DNA of 54,807 nucleotides from Streptomyces sp. LBL (lineage in GTDB: Bacteria; Actinomycetota; Actinomycetes; Streptomycetales; Streptomycetaceae): the NCBI RefSeq assembly GCF_029893585.1, contig NZ_JARXYX010000051.1:1-54807 (forward strand). Reading direction: 5' to 3'. The translations under genes were made by a program, and so were the position numbers. The notes beneath the pieces were generated by a model. It saw only the letters and a program-made list of their open reading frames with translations. It did not search any database and had not been told where the DNA came from. Shown here in pieces: positions 15,828-24,820 of this stretch; the stretch's first letter is position 1; each line of letters opens with the position of its first letter.

Positions 15828-16862
15828 TCAGTGGTCACCGTCGAGATCGGTGCGCCGGCGGAGCACCCGCAGCTCGTGATCGAGCTGCATCTCGTACAGC
15901 TTGCCCCGCGCGTTGTCGAAGGGGCGGTGGAGGATCATCATCAGCCGGCCTTCGAAGGTGTGGAACAGCATGCCGTGACCGCTGTCGTCGCGGACCAATG
16001 GCCGATGCTGCCGCCACGGTCCTGCGAGGTCGCCGGACGTCGAGACGGCGTAGGTCTGCACGTAGCCGCCGCCGATGGTGCCGTCCTGGGCGATCGCGTT
16101 CTTCTCGTACGTCGACCACAGCATGAGCAGGGATCCGTCAGGGGTGCGGTAGAGCTGAGGGCCGTCGGTGATGTAGGGCGGGAGCTGATGGGGTACACCG
16201 CTGGGGATCTGTTCGCTGATCCAGGACGCGTCCGAGGCCTTGAACAGGAAGAGCGGGTCCCCGATCGTCCGGGACAGGTCCGGAGCCAGCCGGATCGCCT
16301 CCATGGTTCCGTCGACGGTCTGCAGCCACTCGTGCGCGTACACCATCCAGGGCTGCCCGGACGGGTCGACGTAGAGGGTGCCGTCGAGGGTCATGAGATC
16401 GCCGGGCGGGGTGGGGCGTGAGGGGTCGACGACGGTGAAGGGGCCCAGCAGCGAGTCGGAGACGGCCGTGATCGTGCCGCGCATGTGGTTCGGTATCTGG
16501 AACGGCACGCCCCACTGGTTGGGCGGCGGTACGGGAAGCGGCTTGTCCTCGTTGTGCAGCGTGGTGAACAGGTAGTACTTGTCGCCCCACGCGTGCACCT
16601 CGGGCGCCCAGCCGCCGTCGGTCGCCCAGATCCCCCTCTGCTCGGCGGCCAGGAAGACCACGACAGGACGTGTCCAGTCGCGCAGGTCGTGGCTGCGGTA
16701 GACCATCGTGCCGGTGCCGTCCACGCCCGAAACGGAGGGGTCGTTGGACGTGTAGAGGTAGTAGGTGCGGGTCTTCGAGTCGGCGACGATGAACGGATCG
16801 TGCAGCGGCATGTCGGGAAGCCGCATCGGTTCGGGAAGCCGCATCGGCTCGGTCTCAGCCAC
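15828..16862 (-). CDS. Glycoside hydrolase family 43-like protein
   Basis: A 344-residue five-bladed propeller resembling GH43 arabinosidases and xylosidases. The N-terminal catalytic base is in LHDPFIV (Asp22); WAPEVHAWGDKYYLF, VDPSGQPWMVYAHEW and PYITDGPQLYRTPDGSLLMLWS are the usual blade motifs. The position often held by a catalytic Glu before GP reads TDGP here, as in some subgroups. No signal peptide is visible, so it is probably cytoplasmic. The GTG at 16862 is chosen because upstream in-frame sequence is a glycine/arginine repeat from a 12-bp tandem repeat. A MRLPEP/MRLPDM duplication occurs right at the N-terminus. Confidence 0.78.
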   Translation of the reverse strand: MAETEPMRLPEPMRLPDMPLHDPFIVADSKTRTYYLYTSNDPSVSGVDGTGTMVYRSHDLRDWTRPVVVFLAAEQRGIWATDGGWAPEVHAWGDKYYLFTTLHNEDKPLPVPPPNQWGVPFQIPNHMRGTITAVSDSLLGPFTVVDPSRPTPPGDLMTLDGTLYVDPSGQPWMVYAHEWLQTVDGTMEAIRLAPDLSRTIGDPLFLFKASDASWISEQIPSGVPHQLPPYITDGPQLYRTPDGSLLMLWSTYEKNAIAQDGTIGGGYVQTYAVSTSGDLAGPWRQHRPLVRDDSGHGMLFHTFEGRLMMILHRPFDNARGKLYEMQLDHELRVLRRRTDLDGDH

Positions 16863-16882
16863 GGTCAAAGAATACGCACCCC

Positions 16883-16939
16883 GGGCGCCACCCCGGGCGC
16901 CACCCCGGGCGCCACCCCGGGCCCCTGGGGCGCCACCCC
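16883..16939. repeat. 12-bp tandem repeat upstream of the GH43 gene
   Basis: GGGCGCCACCCC occurs three times in tandem (16883-16918) and once more at 16928-16939 after a short interruption. It lies in the 283-base divergent gap between the GH43 gene and the ABC exporter gene. I see no convincing promoter in the rest of this gap. Confidence 0.85.
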
Positions 16940-17145
16940 GGACGTCCGGCGGGGGGAAGGTGCGTGAGAGACCTGCGTCAAGCGCCACCCGCCGGAGCCG
17001 AGGGCGCAGAGGTGGCATCTCCTCCGACGGTCAGGTCGCGCACCCCTTCGAGGGTCAGGTCGCGGTAAAACGCCTGGACTCCGTGCGTCGCGTCGCGGGA
17101 GACTCCGACTCCTGGCCTGGTTGTCCATACAAGGACGGAGTTGGG

Positions 17146-19035
17146 ATGGGATCGCCTGAATCGCGCAAGGTCACGCCGAGCAAGGGCTCGGTGCTCCTCG
17201 CACTTCGTTACTACTTACGGGAGTTGTCCCGGCTCCGGAGGCTCACGGTGCCTGCGATGGTGCTGTCGGCGCTGGGCAACATCGGCATCAACTACGTCGC
17301 GCCGCTGGTCGTCGCGAAACTCGTGGGCCGCATCGCCGGCGACTCCGGCATCACCGTCGGCTCGACGCTGCCCTACGTGCTCGGCTTCGCCGGGGTCCTG
17401 CTGCTGGCGGAGGCGCTGTGGCGGGTCAGTCTGCACTGCATGAACCGTCTTGACGCCCGCGGCATCGAGCACCTGTACGTGATCGGCATGGACGAGCTGT
17501 TCGCCAAGGACGCCACGTTCTTCCACGACAACTTCGCCGGGTCGCTGACCAAGCGGGTCCTGAGCTTCGCCTCCCGCTTCGAGTTGTTCGTCGACACGTT
17601 GACGTTCCAGATCGTGGGCAGCCTGGTGCCACTGCTGTTCGGGGCGGTGGTGCTGTGGCGCTACGAACCGCTGCTCGTCGTAGGGCTCCTGGTGATGATC
17701 GCGGTGACGGTGGTGTGCGTGGCGCCCCTCATCCGTCGCCGTCAGGCACTCGTCGACCAGCGCGAGGAGGCGCTCGCCTGGATGTCGGGCCACGTCGCCG
17801 ACAGCCTGATGAACATGGACACGGTCCGGGCCTTCGCAGCCGAGGAGCGAGAGGCGGCCGAGCACCGGTCCCGGGTGGCGGCGTCGCGGCGGCTCATGCT
17901 GAGGTCGTGGGACTACGGCAATCTGCGCATCGACACGCTGGTCGCGCCGATGTCCGTGGCCACCAACGCGCTGGGTCTGCTGCTCGCGGTCACGCTCGGC
18001 GGGGGCGCGCACGGGGTGGAAGCGGTCGTGGTCGCCTTCACCTACTACAACAACGCGACCCGCATCATGTTCGAGTTCAACCAGATCTACCGCCGCCTGG
18101 AGAGCTCGATGACGGAGGCCGCCCAGTTCACCGAGCTGCTGCTGACGCCGCCGACCGTGCTCGACCCGGTGTCGCCGGAGCCGCTGCTCACCCGGGGCGC
18201 CGACGTCCGCTTCGAGCGGGTGGACTTCGCGCACGCGGGCGCGGAGCCGCTCTTCGTGGGCCTCGACCTGACGGTGCCCAGCGGGACGAAGCTCGGCCTC
18301 GTCGGCCGGTCCGGCGGCGGCAAGACCACGCTCGGCCGGCTGCTGCTGCGGATGACGGACATCGACGCCGGCCGGATCCTGATCGGCGGCCAGGACATCA
18401 GCAGACTGCGTCAGGCCGACCTGCGCGGCCTGATCGCGTATGTGCCCCAGGACCCGGCGATGTTCCACCGCACGCTGCGGGACAACATCGCCTTCGCCCG
18501 CCCGGACGCCACCGAGGCCGAGATCCGCCGCGCGGCCGAGGCGGCACACGTCACGGAGTTCGCCGACGCGCTGCCGGCCGGCTTCGACACGATGGTGGGC
18601 GAGCGCGGGATCAAGCTGTCCGGTGGCCAGCGTCAGCGGGTCGCCCTCGCCCGGGCGATCCTGCGGGACGCGCCGATCCTGCTGCTCGACGAGGCGACCA
18701 GCGCCCTGGACTCCGAGAGCGAGCTCCTCGTCCAGGAGGCACTGTGGCGGCTCATGGAGGGGCGGACGGCGCTGGTGGTGGCGCACCGGCTGAGCACGGT
18801 CGCCACCATGGACCAGCTCGTCGTCCTCGACCGCGGACGGATCGTCGAACAGGGCACGCACCGGGAACTGCTCTCGTCCGACGGCGCCTATGCGAAGCTG
18901 TGGCAGCACCAGTCGGGCGGCTTCCTCGACGACGGCCCGCTTGACGACGGCCCCGTCGAAGGCAAACCCGTCGAAGCCAACCCCGTCGAAGCCAACCCCG
19001 TCGAAGGCGACCCCGCGGGGGCCGACCTGCACTGA
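17146..19035 (+). CDS. ABC exporter half-transporter (membrane plus ATPase domains)
   Basis: A 629-residue type IV (ABCB/MsbA-like) exporter. Residues about 20-310 form six membrane segments; the ATPase domain follows with Walker A GRSGGGKTT, Q-loop VPQDPAMFHRTLRDN, signature KLSGGQRQRVALARAIL, Walker B ILLLDEATSALD and H-loop VAHRLSTVATMD. It should act as a homodimer exporting a drug, lipid or peptide. The ATG at 17146 is preferred; the frame is open further upstream through a tandem repeat. The C-terminus has a short repeat of PVEAN/PVEG units. Confidence 0.88.
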   Translation: MGSPESRKVTPSKGSVLLALRYYLRELSRLRRLTVPAMVLSALGNIGINYVAPLVVAKLVGRIAGDSGITVGSTLPYVLGFAGVLLLAEALWRVSLHCMNRLDARGIEHLYVIGMDELFAKDATFFHDNFAGSLTKRVLSFASRFELFVDTLTFQIVGSLVPLLFGAVVLWRYEPLLVVGLLVMIAVTVVCVAPLIRRRQALVDQREEALAWMSGHVADSLMNMDTVRAFAAEEREAAEHRSRVAASRRLMLRSWDYGNLRIDTLVAPMSVATNALGLLLAVTLGGGAHGVEAVVVAFTYYNNATRIMFEFNQIYRRLESSMTEAAQFTELLLTPPTVLDPVSPEPLLTRGADVRFERVDFAHAGAEPLFVGLDLTVPSGTKLGLVGRSGGGKTTLGRLLLRMTDIDAGRILIGGQDISRLRQADLRGLIAYVPQDPAMFHRTLRDNIAFARPDATEAEIRRAAEAAHVTEFADALPAGFDTMVGERGIKLSGGQRQRVALARAILRDAPILLLDEATSALDSESELLVQEALWRLMEGRTALVVAHRLSTVATMDQLVVLDRGRIVEQGTHRELLSSDGAYAKLWQHQSGGFLDDGPLDDGPVEGKPVEANPVEANPVEGDPAGADLH

Positions 19036-19053
19036 CGCCGTCGGCGCAACGCC

Positions 19054-19590
19054 TCAGATCACGCAGCCCACATGTGCCAGCGCCTGCTTGAGCAGCACCC
19101 CGTGGCCGCCCGGCATCTCGCTCTGCACCGCCGGGGACAGCGCCTCGTGGGGGCTGAACCAGACCAGGTCCAGGGCGTCCTGCCGAGGGCGGCAGTCGCC
19201 GGTGACCGGGACCACGTAGGCGAGGGACACCGCGTGCTGGCGCGGGTCGTGGTACGGCGTGACACCGTGGGTCGGGAAGTACTCGGCCACGGTGAAGGGC
19301 TGCAGGGAGGCCGGCACGTGCGGGAGGGCGACCGGGCCGAGGTCCTTCTCCAGGTGGCGCAGCAGGGCGTCGCGGACTCGCTCGTGGTGCATCACCCGAC
19401 CGGACACCAGGGTCCGGCTGACCGTCCCGTCCGGACCGATGCGGAGCAGGAGTCCGATGCTGGTGACTTCGCCGCTGTCGTCGACGCGCACGGGCACGGC
19501 CTCGACGTACAGGATCGGCATACGGGCGCGCGCGGACTCGAGCTCGTCGGAACTCAGCCAACCGGGCGTGGTATCGGTCATGTCAGACAT
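19054..19590 (-). CDS. DUF4916 family (Nudix-like) protein
   Basis: A 178-residue actinobacterial protein of the type annotated DUF4916 or Nudix-family: GWLSSDELESARARMPILYVEAVPVRVD, then GLLLRIGPDG, the long GRVMHHERVRDALLRHLEKDLGP segment, and AVSLAYVVPVTGDC. A canonical Nudix box (GX5EX7REUXEEXGU) is not visible, so hydrolase activity is uncertain. Two in-frame ATGs four codons apart (19590 and 19578) could start it. A TATGAT -10 element lies about eight bases upstream of the first, which favours a leaderless transcript from 19590. Confidence 0.75.
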   Translation of the reverse strand: MSDMTDTTPGWLSSDELESARARMPILYVEAVPVRVDDSGEVTSIGLLLRIGPDGTVSRTLVSGRVMHHERVRDALLRHLEKDLGPVALPHVPASLQPFTVAEYFPTHGVTPYHDPRQHAVSLAYVVPVTGDCRPRQDALDLVWFSPHEALSPAVQSEMPGGHGVLLKQALAHVGCVI

Positions 19591-19597
19591 TGCTTGA

Positions 19598-19603
19598 TCA
19601 TAC
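19598..19603 (-). promoter_or_regulatory. -10 element of a probable leaderless promoter for the DUF4916 gene
   Basis: On the minus strand AGTATGATCAAGCAATG places TATGAT about eight bases before the ATG at 19590. This lies in the 15-base gap after the amidohydrolase gene, so the DUF4916 gene can be expressed independently of it. A clear -35 is not seen. Confidence 0.5.
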
Positions 19604-19605
19604 TT

Positions 19606-20739
19606 TCAGGAGGTGGCGGAAAAGCGGTAGACCTGGTGAGCGTTGTCCCCCGAAGTCCATGCGGCCATGCGCAGCGCGTCCGGCAGGCTCAGCTCGTCGG
19701 CGTCCACCCGTTCCTGGAGCAGACCGGCGAGGCCCTGCCGGAAGGCCAGCGCGCCGAGGTGATAGAACTCGGCCACACCATAGGCGTCGGAGCTGTACAG
19801 CAGTTTGCGGAACGGGGTGATCTCCAGCGCCTCCGCCAGGATCGCCCGGGCCCGGGCGGGCCCGACGTGGTGCAGGGTGAGGCCCACGTCGAGATACACC
19901 CGCTCGAACACCGCCGCCAGATAGGCAGCCTGACGCTGGTAGGGCCAGCAGTGCAGCAGAAGCACCGGGATCGTGCCGGCGGTCAGGTGCAGCCAGTCCG
20001 TCAGGTGGGTGGGGTCCACCCGGTGCAGCCGGATGTCGGCATCGCCGAACCCGGTGTGCAGCTGGAGGGGCAGGCCCAGGTCGACGGCGGTCCACAGCAG
20101 GTGCCGTACGAGAACCGGGTCGGCCAGCCGCCCGCCGTCGGCGAGCCAGTGCCGGGCCGCCTCGGTGACCTCCGTGCCGGAGGGCCGCACCGGGTCCAGG
20201 TCGAAGCCGGTGCGATACGCGGCGACCGATTTCACCGCCACCACACCCGGCTGCCGTACGGCGTGCTCCGCCGCCGTGCGAAACGCTTCGGCGTAGGCGT
20301 CCGGCTCGACTCCGCGCGTGGCCACCGCCTCGGCGACGGCCTCCAGCCGTACGACCTCGTACGCGGTCGCGCCGGCCGCCTCGGCCAGTTGGCGCGGTGT
20401 GGTGAGACGGTCCGGGGTGTGGCCGGTGTCCACGCAGAGGACGTCGGTCGTGGCGGCGGCGAGGAAGCGGCGGTTGGCCTCGGGAGCGCCGAGTTCGGCC
20501 CGGCGGGCCAGGTACACGTCGGCGGGAGCGTGGCGCGGAAGGTCGAGGAGGGGAGCGCAGTGGCGGCGGACGGCCACGCCGACCGGAGTGTCGAAGGGCG
20601 AGATCCCCGGCCAGGGTGCGCCCTCCGTGAGCAGCGACTCGAACGCCGGACGGTCCAGGTCGCCGGGCACGACGCCGTGGCAGTGGTGGTCCACCAGCCG
20701 TGCGCCGCTGAGCGCCTCGTGGACGGGGCCTGTGTTCAT
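19606..20739 (-). CDS. Amidohydrolase family protein (FluG N-terminal domain type)
   Basis: A 377-residue metal-dependent amidohydrolase. Metal-ligand motifs are HHCHG near residues 18-22, HTGFGD, HCWPY and the late Asp in SSDAYG. This set, with YEVVRLEAVAEA and LYSSDAYGVAEFYHLGA, resembles the N-terminal half of fungal FluG and nodulin/glutamine synthetase-like proteins. It lies downstream of the glutamine-synthetase-like gene on the same strand with an 85-base gap filled by a pyrimidine repeat. The pair looks like a split FluG: one enzyme forming and the other hydrolysing a gamma-glutamyl or related amide. Substrate unknown. Confidence 0.8.
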   Translation of the reverse strand: MNTGPVHEALSGARLVDHHCHGVVPGDLDRPAFESLLTEGAPWPGISPFDTPVGVAVRRHCAPLLDLPRHAPADVYLARRAELGAPEANRRFLAAATTDVLCVDTGHTPDRLTTPRQLAEAAGATAYEVVRLEAVAEAVATRGVEPDAYAEAFRTAAEHAVRQPGVVAVKSVAAYRTGFDLDPVRPSGTEVTEAARHWLADGGRLADPVLVRHLLWTAVDLGLPLQLHTGFGDADIRLHRVDPTHLTDWLHLTAGTIPVLLLHCWPYQRQAAYLAAVFERVYLDVGLTLHHVGPARARAILAEALEITPFRKLLYSSDAYGVAEFYHLGALAFRQGLAGLLQERVDADELSLPDALRMAAWTSGDNAHQVYRFSATS

Positions 20740-20749
20740 GTCAGCACTT

Positions 20750-20822
20750 CCTTTCAGCCCTTCAGCCCTTCAGCCCTTTTCCTTCAGCCCTTTTCCTTCA
20801 GCCCTTTTCCTTCAGTACGTCC
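20750..20822. repeat. Pyrimidine-rich tandem repeat between glutamine-synthetase-like and amidohydrolase genes
   Basis: Repeats of TTCAGCCC and a longer 14-base form (CCTTCAGCCCTTTT) occupy nearly the whole intergenic gap. In mRNA sense the strand is purine-rich (GGCTGAAGGAAAAG), so it lies directly 5' of the amidohydrolase ribosome-binding site. Confidence 0.8.
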
Positions 20823-20824
20823 CT

Positions 20825-22225
20825 TCAGTACTTCCATCGGTACGCCGCCGCCACCTGCTCGTCGTCCAGCCCGTCGACGGCCGCGATCTCCCCGCGGCGG
20901 ACGGCGATCACCGCGTCCGCGAGGACCGGGCCCAGCGCGGTCCGCAGCCGGGCGTCCTCGCGAAACTCCTCGACCGCCTCGTCCAGCGAGGTCGGCAGCC
21001 TGTGCACACCCCGGGCCGCCGCCTGCCCGGTCTCGAACCGGGCCGGGTCGCCGGTGATCTCCTCGGGCAGCGGCATCGAGGACGTCATGCCGTCCAGTCC
21101 GGCGGCGATCAGACAGGCGAGCGCGAGGTACGGGTTGGCGGCCAGGTCGACCGGTTTGACCTCCAGGTTCGCGGCCTCGTCGCGCACGCCCGCCGTCCCG
21201 GTGACCACCCGCACCGCCGCCTCACGCGTCTCCCGTCCCCACGCGGTGAAGACCCCGGCCCACTGGGAGGGCCTGAGCCGGAGGTAGCTCGCCGGGCTCG
21301 GTGCCGTCACGGCTGTGAGAGCGGGAAGGTGGGCGAGGACGCCCGCCGCGAAGCACTCGGCGTCGTCCGTCATGCCGTAGCGGCCGGTGCCCCCGGAGTG
21401 CAGGTTCACGCCCTCGCGCCAGGCGGAGAGATGGATGTGGCCGCCGTTGCCGACGCCCTGCGCGCGGACCGCCGGGGCGAAGGAGACGGCGAGGCCGTGG
21501 CGGGCCGCCACCGCACGAACCGTCTGCCGCACCAGCACGCTCCGGTCGGCCGCCGCCACCGGGTCGAGAGCCCCCACCGACACCTCGAACTGCCCGGCCG
21601 CGTACTCGGGATGGAGCTGCTCGACCTCGACCTGCTGCGCGGCGAACGCGGCCAGCAGGTCGGCGGTGTAGTCGCTGAGCTCGACCTGGCGGGCGGCGCT
21701 GTACGCCGGTCCCGTCGTCGCGGGCACGAAGTCGCCGCCGGACGGCCCCTGCGCAACGGCCCACTCGACCTCGATGCCGGCCCGGAAGGTGAGACCGTGG
21801 TGTGCGGCGGCCTCCCGGACGATCCGGCGCAGGACGGTCCGCCCGCACCCCGGATGCGGCTCGCCCTCCTGGGTGATCCGGTCGACGGGCGCCCACGCCC
21901 AGCCCGGCTGCCCGACCAGCACCACCAGGTGGTCCAGGTCGGGATACAGCCGCAGATCGCCGTCCGGCGAGCCGAGCACGTCCGTGGTGACGATCGAGTC
22001 GTTCGCCAAAAAGGTGTCGAACACCGGGGACATACCGACACCCCAGGCCGCGGCGGCGGCGAGCCGGGCCGTGGGGACGGTCTTCACCCGGGCGACGCCC
22101 GCCGTGTCGACGTAGGAGAGGACGATGCCGTGCACGCCCTGCCCGGACAGCTCCCCGGCGAGCGCGGCGGCCCGTTCGACGTCCCCGGGGCGTCCGCCGG
22201 GGACGGGATCGGCAAGCGTGGTCAT
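20825..22225 (-). CDS. Glutamine synthetase-like (gamma-glutamylamide synthetase) protein
   Basis: A 466-residue protein of the glutamine synthetase catalytic fold, in the short group that includes gamma-glutamyl-polyamine and -ethanolamine synthetases. Visible blocks are GIEVEW (metal and substrate Glu), QLHPEYAAGQFEVSVG, the glutamate-binding loop NGGHIHLS, the ATP/phosphate segment LRPSQWAGVFTAWGRETREAA, and EVKPVDLAANPYLALACLIAAGLDGM. The adenylylation tyrosine region of classical GlnA is not recognisable. ATG at 22225 follows GAGGAGG. Together with the downstream amidohydrolase it probably handles an amine or amide nitrogen source rather than housekeeping glutamine synthesis. Confidence 0.82.
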   Translation of the reverse strand: MTTLADPVPGGRPGDVERAAALAGELSGQGVHGIVLSYVDTAGVARVKTVPTARLAAAAAWGVGMSPVFDTFLANDSIVTTDVLGSPDGDLRLYPDLDHLVVLVGQPGWAWAPVDRITQEGEPHPGCGRTVLRRIVREAAAHHGLTFRAGIEVEWAVAQGPSGGDFVPATTGPAYSAARQVELSDYTADLLAAFAAQQVEVEQLHPEYAAGQFEVSVGALDPVAAADRSVLVRQTVRAVAARHGLAVSFAPAVRAQGVGNGGHIHLSAWREGVNLHSGGTGRYGMTDDAECFAAGVLAHLPALTAVTAPSPASYLRLRPSQWAGVFTAWGRETREAAVRVVTGTAGVRDEAANLEVKPVDLAANPYLALACLIAAGLDGMTSSMPLPEEITGDPARFETGQAAARGVHRLPTSLDEAVEEFREDARLRTALGPVLADAVIAVRRGEIAAVDGLDDEQVAAAYRWKY

Positions 22226-22276
22226 ACGTCCTCCTCGACGGGCCCGGCCGGACCCGCGGCCGGGTCGGCGCCGACG

Positions 22277-23089
22277 TCAGGGTTTCACGGCCACGGCGCC
22301 GAACTGCGGTACCACGACGGGGGAGCCGTGCTCGGCACGCCACCGCGAACACGACACCAGCCCCGGCTCCAACAGCTCCAGACCGTCGAAGAAGGCGGCG
22401 ATGTCCTCGCGGCCGCGGGCGGTGATCGGCGGGGTGGCGTTCTCGTTCCAGAACTTCATCGCCGGGATCTGGCCCTCGCCGCCGAGATCGAAGTCGAAGG
22501 TGGGGTGGGTGAGGGCCAGGTAGCTGCCGGAGGGCATCGCCGCCATCACACGGCGGGCGATGTCCCGGGCCTCCTCCGTGTCGAGGACGAAGTTGAGGAT
22601 GCCCAGCATCATCACCGCGACCGGCTTGCCCAAGTCGAGGGTCCGGGAGGCGCGTTCGAGGATGACGTCCGGGTCGCGCACATCGGCGTCGATGTAGTCG
22701 GTGACGCCCCCGGCGGCGCTGGTGAGCAGGGTGCGGGCGTGCACCAGCACGATGGGGTCGTTGTCGACGTAGACGATCCGTGAGTCCGGCGCGATCCGCT
22801 GGGCGATCTCGTGGGTGTTGTCCACCGTGGGCAGCCCGGTGCCGATGTCGAGGAACTGCCGTACGCCCCGCTCCTCGGCGAGGAAGCGCACCGCGCGGCC
22901 CAGGAACCAGCGGTCGGCGCGGGCGATGTCCCGGATGATCGGGAACATTTCGGCGACCTGCTCGGCGACCTGCTGGTCGACCTCGTAGTTGTCCTTGCCG
23001 CCGATCCAGTAGTTCCACACGCGCGCGTTGTGTGCCACACGGGTGTTCAGCGGCGCCGACGTGCCTGCGGGGGTGTGGCTGTCGCTCAC
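22277..23089 (-). CDS. SAM-dependent methyltransferase (Methyltransf_19/DUF574 type)
   Basis: A 270-residue member of a large actinomycete methyltransferase family. The diagnostic start NTRVAHNARVWNYWIGGKDNYEVDQ is present, with the SAM motif FLDIGTGLPTVDNTHEIAQ and acidic YVDNDPIVLVHARTLL. The GTG at 23089 is preceded by GGAGCACG at good spacing. Streptomyces genomes carry many paralogues with unknown substrates, often near WhiB or development genes. It could share transcription with the lipoprotein gene further upstream, but a 139-base gap with a purine repeat separates them. Confidence 0.87.
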   Translation of the reverse strand: MSDSHTPAGTSAPLNTRVAHNARVWNYWIGGKDNYEVDQQVAEQVAEMFPIIRDIARADRWFLGRAVRFLAEERGVRQFLDIGTGLPTVDNTHEIAQRIAPDSRIVYVDNDPIVLVHARTLLTSAAGGVTDYIDADVRDPDVILERASRTLDLGKPVAVMMLGILNFVLDTEEARDIARRVMAAMPSGSYLALTHPTFDFDLGGEGQIPAMKFWNENATPPITARGREDIAAFFDGLELLEPGLVSCSRWRAEHGSPVVVPQFGAVAVKP

Positions 23090-23159
23090 GTCCGTGCTCC
23101 TTCTCGCGCCTGCGGGCGTTCGCGGCCATTGTGCCGTCCGGTGATCTGCTGTGTCCCGG

Positions 23160-23225
23160 GAACGGCCGGAGGGGAGGGAAGGGAAGGGAAGGGAAGCGGA
23201 AGGAAGGAGACGGGCGGAAGGGAGA
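23160..23225. repeat. Purine-rich low-complexity tract
   Basis: GGGAA/GGGAAG units and related GGAAGGA steps form an almost pure purine stretch of about 65 bases on the plus strand, ending at the stop codon of the lipoprotein gene. Function unknown. Confidence 0.8.
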
Positions 23226-23228
23226 CGG

Positions 23229-24071
23229 TCAGTCGATCTCGTTCGGATCCGCGGGCGGTGTCCGGCCGGCCTGCACGTCCTTCAGGCGCGGGGTGCCCTG
23301 CCGCACCGCCTGTCCGACGGAGTCGGACTCGCCGCCGGCCAGGCCGCCGGCCGTGACGGTGATCGCGTCGGTGCCGACGCGTACGACGGCGATGTCCAGG
23401 GTGAGCGTGGCGGGCGCGTCGGCCGCGGTGCCCTGCACCGTCACGTGCAGCCCCTGCCGGGCGTCCCCCTCGTCCGGCACCGGAGCCTCGGTCACCTGGA
23501 CCGTCCGCTTGCCGCCCGCCGAGTCGGTCACCGTGAACTCGTCGCACGTCACCGGCAGGGACTTCAACCGGTTCAGGGAGGCGTCGAGGGCGGCCCGGTC
23601 GTAGGCGGCGACCTGGTAGAGGAGCCGGGAGTCGCCCTGTTCGAAGCCGGTCAGCGCGGACGCTCCGGACGGCTTGCCCAGCAGGTCGTCGCCGTAGAGC
23701 GTGTCGAGCAGCTGCTGGCAGTCGGCGGCCTGGGCCTTGGCGGTGAGGAAGTCGGCGACGTCCACCTTGCCGACGAGCAGCTTGTCCCGCCAGGACGCGG
23801 CGTCCGCGACCTTCGTCCAGTCGTCCTCGATGTCCGCCTCGGTGATCAGCGCGGCCCGCGCCCCGGCCTCGGTGAGACGGCCGGACGCGGAGGGGGTCGG
23901 CGACTTCGCGGCGAGCGGGGTGGCCGACCCTTCGGCGACGGGCGACGCGGGGACGTCCGCGGCCTGCGAGCCGCCGCCGTCGTCGTCCGAACAGGCCGAG
24001 GCCGTCAGCAGGGCGCCCGCCGCCAGGGCCGATGCGAGGAACCGGACAGGAAGGGGCGGACGAGCGGTCAT
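23229..24071 (-). CDS. Hypothetical lipoprotein
   Basis: A 280-residue exported protein with a classical lipoprotein leader: MTARPPLPVRF, a hydrophobic stretch and lipobox TASAC with Cys27, then an acidic and Ser/Pro-rich linker. The mature part (about 70-280) resembles a general actinobacterial surface lipoprotein fold, with two cysteines (ADCQQLL and PVTCDEF) that may pair. The ATG at 24071 is chosen because it begins the leader. No enzymatic motif is visible. It is divergent from the potassium channel gene. Confidence 0.75.
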   Translation of the reverse strand: MTARPPLPVRFLASALAAGALLTASACSDDDGGGSQAADVPASPVAEGSATPLAAKSPTPSASGRLTEAGARAALITEADIEDDWTKVADAASWRDKLLVGKVDVADFLTAKAQAADCQQLLDTLYGDDLLGKPSGASALTGFEQGDSRLLYQVAAYDRAALDASLNRLKSLPVTCDEFTVTDSAGGKRTVQVTEAPVPDEGDARQGLHVTVQGTAADAPATLTLDIAVVRVGTDAITVTAGGLAGGESDSVGQAVRQGTPRLKDVQAGRTPPADPNEID

Positions 24072-24279
24072 GACGGGATGCCTCCTGGGGAGCTGGTGGG
24101 ACGCGGCCGGTGATGCCCTCAGCGCACCACCGGCCCTCGCGGCCCACCAGCGCACGGGCCTGTTCGAGTGAGGGCGACGCCCTCCACCGGCGGCGACTCG
24201 AACGCCCCGCCCGGCATGCCCGCCCCCGCCCGCCCGGCGACACTGTCCGCATACGTCACCCGGATCCCAAGGAGCGGTC

Positions 24280-24735
24280 ATGCTGCCCGGATTCCTCGCC
24301 AGGGCGATCGAGGCACTGCTCGGCCGCGAGGGACGCTCCCTGCACCTGAGGGCGGCCGGTGGGGCGCTGCTCGTCCTCGTCGTGGTGATGCTCACCGGTT
24401 CATGGGCCGTGGTCGCCGCTGAACAGGGTGCGGAGGGAGCCACTCTGACGACGTACCCGAGAGGCTTGTGGTGGTCGGTCGAGACGGCGACCACCGTCGG
24501 CTACGGCGACTTCTACCCGGTGACCCTGGGGGGCCGGATCGTCGGCGTGGTGGTGATGGTCGTCGGCATCACGACGTACGGCATGGTCACCGCGGCCCTG
24601 GCCACCTGGTTCGTGGGCCGGGAACGGAAGCGTCGGGGCCGGATCGCGCACCAGGCCGGTGCGGACCTCCGCGCCCTGCACGAGCGCTTCGACCGACTGG
24701 AGCAGCTGCTGTCGGCCCACTCGAAGGACAGCTGA
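24280..24735 (+). CDS. Two-TM potassium channel
   Basis: A 151-residue ion channel subunit. A first membrane helix spans about residues 27-48, the pore loop carries the selectivity filter TTVGYGD (71-77), and a second helix spans about 86-112. This is followed by a basic stretch (GRERKRRGR) and a C-terminal coiled-coil-like tail (LRALHERFDRLEQLLSAH) that probably tetramerises. Length and layout match KcsA-like channels. RBS AAGGAG precedes the ATG. It stands alone, tail to tail with the dps gene. Confidence 0.92.
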   Translation: MLPGFLARAIEALLGREGRSLHLRAAGGALLVLVVVMLTGSWAVVAAEQGAEGATLTTYPRGLWWSVETATTVGYGDFYPVTLGGRIVGVVVMVVGITTYGMVTAALATWFVGRERKRRGRIAHQAGADLRALHERFDRLEQLLSAHSKDS

Positions 24736-24820
24736 GGCTCTGCCCTTCTCCCTGTACGTGTTGCTCGGTGCGTGTTCCTGTTTGTTCTCTGTTCCTGTAC
24801 GTGTTCCGACCGGCCGTCGG

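Noticed and set aside
17215..19032. 605-codon frame opposite the ABC exporter
   Set aside because: A typical GC-rich antisense shadow; the plus-strand frame has all ABC motifs.
21222..23129. 635-codon frame opposite or offset from the synthetase and methyltransferase genes
   Set aside because: Off-frame shadow rich in Arg, Gly and Pro; both true genes are clear.
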